Shown here in pieces: positions 59,513-64,000 of a stretch of DNA of 64,000 bases. The notes beneath the pieces are model-generated. The model made no database searches. It was not told the origin of the DNA and was given only the letters and a program-made list of their open reading frames with translations. Numbering within the stretch: the first letter of the stretch is position 1; every line of letters starts with the position of its first letter. A program made the position numbers and the translations under genes. Origin of the DNA: Fimbriimonadia bacterium (lineage in GTDB: Bacteria; Armatimonadota; Fimbriimonadia; Fimbriimonadales; GBS-DC); contig JAHCHP010000003.1 in NCBI GenBank assembly GCA_026129765.1, forward strand, positions 62,001-126,000. The letters run 5' to 3'.

Positions 59513-61092
59513 CTGCGCGCTTCCTTCCGAATCGGTTGTCCAGGCTTCGCATTCGTATGCTTTCCATCCCGCACAACGAATTGCCCATTGACCAGCACAT
59601 GAGGGATGCCTTTAGGGTATTGGTGTGGCTGCTCATAAGTCGCTAAGTCTTGCGCGCGTTTCGGGTCAAAAATCACGATGTCTGCCCAGTAGCCCTCTTT
59701 CAACAAGCCCCGCTCTTTCAAGCCGAACGTCTGCGCGGGCAGCGAACTCATTTTGCGAACGGTTTCTTCCAAGCGAAGCAGTTTTAACTCCCGCGTATAG
59801 CGCGCCAATGCGCGGGCATTGTTGCCATAGCCGCGGGGATGGGGCGCGCCCTCATTAAAGCGGCGAACGCCGCTGTCCGAAGCGAACATCGTCAGTGGAT
59901 GTTGCAAAAAGGTTTGGATATCGCCCTCATCGATTCCATGAAAGACACCGCTCGCGCCGCCGTTCAACTCAATCTCGAAAATCAGCTCAATCTGGTCATC
60001 CAAACTTTCTGACCCGCGCGCTTTCTTGGCGGCTTGCGGCAGGCGAAGCCCATTCAAAGTTCTATCTTTGCTGTACGAGGCGATGGCTGCATATTGATAG
60101 TCTTTGCGCCCGTTGCGTAACAAGCCCATCTTCATATCTGCGATGATTTTCGCCTTCTGTTCGGGATTGGCTAATCGCTGGCGCAATTGTTCCCGTCCGC
60201 CTTCCCGCGCATCGGAAGGAATCAACACGCTGATACCGGTGCTGGAAGCGGTATAGAGATATTGATCATGCGCGATTTGCAAGCCCTCGGCGCGCGCTTG
60301 GTCCAGGCGTTTTAAGATGTCGGCGGCTTGCCCCCACGAGGCATTGCCCGACAATTTAATATGCGACAACTGCGCGCGGATTTTCGCTTCCCGCGCAATG
60401 GTGACGAGTTCGTCAATGGCTTGGCGTATCTCCAAGCCTTCGCTGCGCATATGGCTGGCATATAAACCGCCGTGCGCCGAGACGACTTTCGCCAACTCCA
60501 CAATTTCAGGGGTTTCGGAATAGGTTCCGGGCAGGTAGATCAAGCCAGTGGAAAGTCCCATCGCGCCGTCTTGCATGGCTTTTTCTACCAGTTGCTTCAT
60601 CTGGGTCATTTCGTCATCGGTGGGTTTGCGCTTAAAAGAACCGCCCATCGCCTCTGAGCGAACCGTGTTGTGACCGACCAAAGTCGCCACATTGATCGAG
60701 ACCGGCGATTTTTCTAAATTGGTCAAGAACGCGCCGATATCCAGAGCGGAACCGCCACAGTTCCCTGTGACAATGCTGGTGACCCCCATACGAACAAAAT
60801 TTTCGGCAAGGGGCAGGCTCCCGACACTTTCCGCATGGGTATGTACATCGATAAAGCCCGGCGCAACGACCATGCCTTTTGCATCGAGGGTTTCCTTCGC
60901 GCTGCCGCGTACTTTTCCGATAGCGGCTATGCGCCCCGCTGTAATCGCGATGTCGCCGCGCTGAGCAGGCGAACCGCTGCCATCGATGATCTGCGCGTTT
61001 CGGATGATCAAATCGTAATGACTCGGCTGTAAAGCGCGCAGAGACAGCCCGCCCATTGCCATTAGAACCACCAACCAAACTCCCGTTTTCAT
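59509..61092 (-). CDS. Secreted D-aminoacylase (N-acyl-D-amino acid deacylase)
   Basis: 527-aa amidohydrolase-superfamily enzyme with signal peptide ('VWLVVLMAMGGLSLRAL'). The order 'DLIIRNAQIIDGSGSP', 'GFIDVHTHAE' (HxH), 'VTGNCGGSA' (bridging Cys), 'GLSTGLIYLPG', 'ASHMRSEG', 'QLSHIKLSG' (His ligands) and 'FASDSGVRR' (catalytic Asp) is that of the D-aminoacylase family. It would deacylate D-amino acid derivatives, possibly from cell-wall peptides. The promoter looks leaderless. It is coupled to the DinB-like gene. Confidence 0.9.
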   Translation of the reverse strand: MKTGVWLVVLMAMGGLSLRALQPSHYDLIIRNAQIIDGSGSPAQRGDIAITAGRIAAIGKVRGSAKETLDAKGMVVAPGFIDVHTHAESVGSLPLAENFVRMGVTSIVTGNCGGSALDIGAFLTNLEKSPVSINVATLVGHNTVRSEAMGGSFKRKPTDDEMTQMKQLVEKAMQDGAMGLSTGLIYLPGTYSETPEIVELAKVVSAHGGLYASHMRSEGLEIRQAIDELVTIAREAKIRAQLSHIKLSGNASWGQAADILKRLDQARAEGLQIAHDQYLYTASSTGISVLIPSDAREGGREQLRQRLANPEQKAKIIADMKMGLLRNGRKDYQYAAIASYSKDRTLNGLRLPQAAKKARGSESLDDQIELIFEIELNGGASGVFHGIDEGDIQTFLQHPLTMFASDSGVRRFNEGAPHPRGYGNNARALARYTRELKLLRLEETVRKMSSLPAQTFGLKERGLLKEGYWADIVIFDPKRAQDLATYEQPHQYPKGIPHVLVNGQFVVRDGKHTNAKPGQPIRKEARR

Positions 61093-61099
61093 TCTAATT

Positions 61100-61105
61100 A
61101 TTATC
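61100..61105 (-). promoter_or_regulatory. Possible leaderless promoter -10 of the D-aminoacylase gene
   Basis: GATAAT on the minus strand ends 7 nt before ATG 61092. The hexamer is a weaker match than the others and TAATAAT nearby is an alternative. Confidence 0.35.
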
Positions 61106-61181
61106 TTACCCGTTCTTTCGCGTTACCGTAACAAAAAGGGCGCAATTGAGGTATTTTACATGGTAGGTGAGGAGAACGAAC

Positions 61182-63146
61182 ATGCGAAGCGCGAAAATAG
61201 GGTGGTCTTTCGGATTGGCTGCGTGTCTCTGTTGGGGGATTGCGCATGCCGACAAAACCGATATCGAGAAAGAAGAGAAACTGCAGAAGGCGTTGACGCT
61301 CAGCGAAAAGCGGCTGCCTCTGAACGAACTCTTGGCAAAAATCAGGCAGCAGACCCAGGTCTCTTTGACCATTGCGCAGGATTTGGCGGACGAAAAAGTT
61401 ACGCTGTTCGTTCGGGAGCGTCCGGCAGGCGAGATTCTTCAGAAAGTCGCGGACCTCTATGGCGCGGCCTGGGAAAAAGGCGAAAAAGGGTACACCTTGC
61501 GCATGACAACCGCCGTGCGCGCGATGGAAAGAGAACAGCTTGCCTTAGAAGAGCGCATAGAACGTGAAGCATTGCTCGAGACACTCAAGGATATGGCGCA
61601 AAAATCTCAGCAACCCTTCGAGCAATACTTACAAGAGCGATTAGACGCCGATAAACAGTTTTGGGAACTCCAAAGTCAGATGAGGCGATTGCAGCAAGAG
61701 CAGCCAGAAGGATGGGGGAAGCAAGTCCTTGAGACCTCCAAACAGATACAGGCATTGATGAAAAAGGGTGCAGGCAATTTTTCAGAATCGCTTCCCCATT
61801 ACCTTGTGGGAGGCATGATCAGCCAATGGTCCGATGCACAGTGGCAATCCTTTTGGCGGGGTGAACCACAGATCGCTGCCACCAAACATCACCCTGCTTT
61901 TCAATCGATTCCGGTGGAGGCGTTAAACTGGCAGCGTCGGCTGAAAGAAGCAGAAAAAGAACAGCGGAAACATCTGCCTGTCGAATATTTTGGCGGTGAC
62001 CTTAACGAGTATCATGAGCCTGAAGACAGCGGGGTGCTGACCGACTCGAAAATGATCGTATTGTCGTTGACTTACGAACCGGAAGCAGGACAATGTTCGT
62101 TGTCTATGTATGTGGAAGAAAACAATGGCTCGTTGGGAATCACTTCTGGGCTGTCTGGCAGTTTTTCCCAAGATACATCGCAACTGAACGAGACCGCGCT
62201 TATGAAGCATTGGACCGAGCGCGCTGCAACCTATGATCAACTCATGAAGGCACTCAAAGAATGGGCGAAGAATCCAAAATATGAACTGATTGTGCAGTCG
62301 CAGGATTTGGATGATTGGTTGGAGCAGCTCTTCGCTCAAGCCAATATCAATATTATCGCAGACTCCTTCCGCTCTCACCATTTCTTCAGTCACTCTGCTC
62401 AGAAGCCTGAAATATCGCTCACGCAGTTTTGGAACCAAATCAGCGATGAATACTTGATGATCAAGTATCAAAATTACTGGCAATTGCGCCAACGCGAGAT
62501 ACCTGAGCGTTTACTGCGTCCCTTGATCAACAAAGTCAAAGAGGGGAAGGCAATAGACTTGGATGATTACGCCGACCTGTGCGTGAAACTCAGCCATAAA
62601 CAAGCCACGGAGCTGGAATCGAACAGGGAAAAATATGAATTTGACACCTCACCCTTTTATTATCAGCGCGCTTTGCGATTGTGGGGCAGTTTGAACAACC
62701 AGCAAAAGAACGCGGCGCGCAAAGCGCTGCCATACGCTCAATTGACTCCGGTGCAAAAACAAAAGGTGGTTCATATTTTGGCGCGATCTATTGCCCAAGG
62801 CGAAAGCATGGGTTTGTTGTTGGCTCTCATCGAAGAGAATCCAGAAAAACAACTCGCGATTTCTCTGAGTGATTTACAGAACGATGCCAAGTTCGGCGCC
62901 TATCAGAGCGATACTCTCATTTCCTATGGCGAATCGCTACAGGAAGTACAAGAAATGTTAGACTCCCAAAATTCGAATCAACCAATCGTTCTGAAACCGA
63001 TCCAGACCCGCTCCTGGCTGTTCGCTATGAAACTGGTGGGTCGGAATGATCCAGCGACAGAAGTCGAGGATTGGTCGGGGGTGAATTTTATTATTAGCTT
63101 CACCCATCCAGAAAAGAAGAAAGAGCAAGAGAAACCTGAAAAGTAG
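61182..63146 (+). CDS. Secreted STN-domain-like protein, paralogue of the 16148-17929 gene
   Basis: 654-aa exported protein. The signal peptide ends in 'CLCWGIAHA'. The N-terminal STN-like unit ('LPLNELLAKIRQQTQVSLTI', 'LADEKVTLFVRERPAGEIL') is followed by a Glu/Gln-rich helical part. The second unit ('LFAQANINIIADSF') ends with 'YQNYWQLRQREIPERLLRP', nearly the same as the paralogue's 'YNNYWELRWREIPERL'. No secretin or TonB barrel domain is present. ATG 61182 has GGTGAGGAG upstream; TTG 61167 is rejected. The two paralogues are 43 kb apart and both sit beside hydrolase genes. Confidence 0.75.
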   Translation: MRSAKIGWSFGLAACLCWGIAHADKTDIEKEEKLQKALTLSEKRLPLNELLAKIRQQTQVSLTIAQDLADEKVTLFVRERPAGEILQKVADLYGAAWEKGEKGYTLRMTTAVRAMEREQLALEERIEREALLETLKDMAQKSQQPFEQYLQERLDADKQFWELQSQMRRLQQEQPEGWGKQVLETSKQIQALMKKGAGNFSESLPHYLVGGMISQWSDAQWQSFWRGEPQIAATKHHPAFQSIPVEALNWQRRLKEAEKEQRKHLPVEYFGGDLNEYHEPEDSGVLTDSKMIVLSLTYEPEAGQCSLSMYVEENNGSLGITSGLSGSFSQDTSQLNETALMKHWTERAATYDQLMKALKEWAKNPKYELIVQSQDLDDWLEQLFAQANINIIADSFRSHHFFSHSAQKPEISLTQFWNQISDEYLMIKYQNYWQLRQREIPERLLRPLINKVKEGKAIDLDDYADLCVKLSHKQATELESNREKYEFDTSPFYYQRALRLWGSLNNQQKNAARKALPYAQLTPVQKQKVVHILARSIAQGESMGLLLALIEENPEKQLAISLSDLQNDAKFGAYQSDTLISYGESLQEVQEMLDSQNSNQPIVLKPIQTRSWLFAMKLVGRNDPATEVEDWSGVNFIISFTHPEKKKEQEKPEK

Positions 63147-63211
63147 TTTTGCAGAATTTCGGTGGATTTGTCGTTTTCATGTTGGCTTTCCTCAAGCAGG
63201 CAGACGCCTCG

Positions 63212-63238
63212 CGTCATTCCCACGAACGCGGGAATCCA
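63212..63238. repeat. 27-bp imperfect palindrome, copy 2
   Basis: Exact reverse complement of 23804-23830, here in the gap after the STN-like gene. Dispersed identical copies suggest a mobile or maintained repeat family. Confidence 0.7.
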
Positions 63239-63400
63239 GGAAAAACGACTGTTTCAGGGAGGCTTCATTATGAAACCAATTCAGATGTGTTCTTCCATTA
63301 GGTGTCTGCAATAAGCCAATTCTTGACCTGGTAATCGGCTTGCATGATGGGGTATAATTTTGTATACATTTATTCCAACGAAGTATAATCATGGCGCGCA

Positions 63401-63799
63401 ATGAAAAAAGGAACGCAAGTTTGGGCGGTTGTTTGGATGCTGCTGGGAACGGCTTCACTCTCAGGTCAGTGGGTGGCGGGCATACGCGCTTACAGCGTGT
63501 TGCTGTTCGCGGGGATTATGATCGCCGGCGGGTTGGGGTTGCTGACGCGGCAGGCTTGGGGATGGTTTTTGCTCATCACGATGTCCGCTTTTGTCATGGT
63601 CCTCAGTCTTTTCACCTTACTGCAAGCATCGTTTTTGTCGCCCGACATGTCGAAAGCGCCCTTCGGGATGACGGTTCTGCAGATCAAGATTTTAACCGCG
63701 CTGGCGGCAGGCGCGGTCGCGTTGTTTGCGCGTCTCTCCTTTGTCGCTTTGCGCTCTAATCCGCCCGCGCAATGGACCACAACGCCCTTGGAAAAGTGA
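63401..63799 (+). CDS. Hypothetical four-span membrane protein upstream of ruvB
   Basis: 132-aa membrane protein: helices near residues 6-25 ('VWAVVWMLLGTASLSGQWV'), 30-45 ('VLLFAGIMIAGGLGLL'), 50-72 ('WGWFLLITMSAFVMVLSLF') and 90-110 ('ILTALAAGAVALFARLSF'). No family recognised. ATG 63401 is 11 nt after a TATAAT at 63384-63389, so the leader is very short. ATG 63391 in another frame is too close to the -10 and encodes an Arg-rich shadow. ruvB follows 6 bp later. Confidence 0.7.
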   Translation: MKKGTQVWAVVWMLLGTASLSGQWVAGIRAYSVLLFAGIMIAGGLGLLTRQAWGWFLLITMSAFVMVLSLFTLLQASFLSPDMSKAPFGMTVLQIKILTALAAGAVALFARLSFVALRSNPPAQWTTTPLEK

Positions 63800-63805
63800 A
63801 TAAGC

Positions 63806-64000
63806 GATGGCTGCAGAAAAAGAGATAGCGGGAAAATTAGTCAACCCGAAACAGCGGGAAGAAGAGCAGGAAATAGAAATCAGCCTGCGCCCTCAAAGGT
63901 TGGCTGAATTTATTGGACAAGAGAAGCTCAAAGAGAATTTGGGCATCTTTGTACAAGCGGCGCGCCATCGTAAAGAGGCATTGGACCATGTGCTGTTGTT
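63806..64000 (+). CDS. ruvB: Holliday junction helicase RuvB, 3' end off the window
   Basis: The first 65 residues of RuvB, the AAA+ motor that drives branch migration with RuvA. After a charged leader of about 28 residues, '[19 protein letters not shown]' and 'EALDHVLL' match the family start exactly, and the Walker A would follow beyond the edge. Only 6 nt separate it from the upstream membrane protein gene. ruvA is not adjacent upstream. Confidence 0.93.

Noticed and set aside
63323-63358. TTGACC plus TATAAT upstream of the 63401 gene as a promoter
   Set aside because: The 24-bp spacer is too long for a standard pair; the TATAAT at 63384 is closer to the gene.
63391-63759. 122-aa ORF starting at ATG 63391
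   Set aside because: It starts 1 nt after the -10 box and is Arg-rich, whereas the overlapping frame from 63401 encodes clear membrane helices.

Overview
The window looks like chromosomal DNA of a didermic, non-model bacterium, most likely an Armatimonadota (Fimbriimonadales-like) genome or MAG. This is an inference from several signs: moderate GC, a strong preference for CG-rich 'GCGC' words, many TTG and GTG starts, secreted proteins ending in dockerin-like 'D-x-N-x-D-x-x-V-x-D-x-DLLxxLFxFG' tails, and outer-membrane-type proteins. No 16S or marker phylogeny could be run, so the phylum call is tentative.

Left part (1-15.2 kb): the end of an OmpR-type response regulator, a secreted S9 dipeptidyl peptidase, a coiled-coil/HNH endonuclease pair, then housekeeping genes pyrG and purL (minus strand) and valS-recF-dciA-comEC (plus strand). 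This block ends in an ABC-F ATPase gene that appears to have a transcription attenuator in its leader. Next (15.4-22 kb) come a VapBC-type module and a MazF/PemK-type module. In both the toxin gene is broken while the antitoxin is intact. Between them lie a large secreted STN-like protein, a lipoprotein hydrolase, clpS and a beta-lactamase-family hydrolase.

Middle (22-37.6 kb): a secreted metallophosphoesterase with a Shine-Dalgarno-sequestering hairpin, and an ABC-2 exporter operon with two membrane-anchored TPR proteins. These are followed by plsC, a free-methionine sulfoxide reductase, ftsEX, anmK, and three secreted proteins with dockerin-like tails.

Right part (37.7-64 kb): a 1495-residue protein with three amidohydrolase-like modules, a tRNA-Asn with its own promoter and terminator, a pseudouridine synthase, and two orphan RHS C-terminal toxin cassettes that share a 132 bp core. 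Then come a repeat-rich gap, a beta-propeller protein, a DUF1844 protein, a double GNAT protein, a DUF5916 outer-membrane protein, and a lone phage-type terminase ATPase/nuclease next to RNase HI. The window ends with a secreted hydrolase, a cupin, an M14 carboxypeptidase, a D-aminoacylase, a second STN-like paralogue and the start of ruvB.

A theme that cuts across the window is promoter architecture. At least five or six genes have a TANNNT -10 box ending only 6-7 nt before the start codon and no Shine-Dalgarno, which implies leaderless mRNAs. The genome also spends much sequence on secreted peptide and cell-wall metabolism: S9, M14 and D-aminoacylase enzymes, AnmK, amidohydrolases and serine hydrolases.
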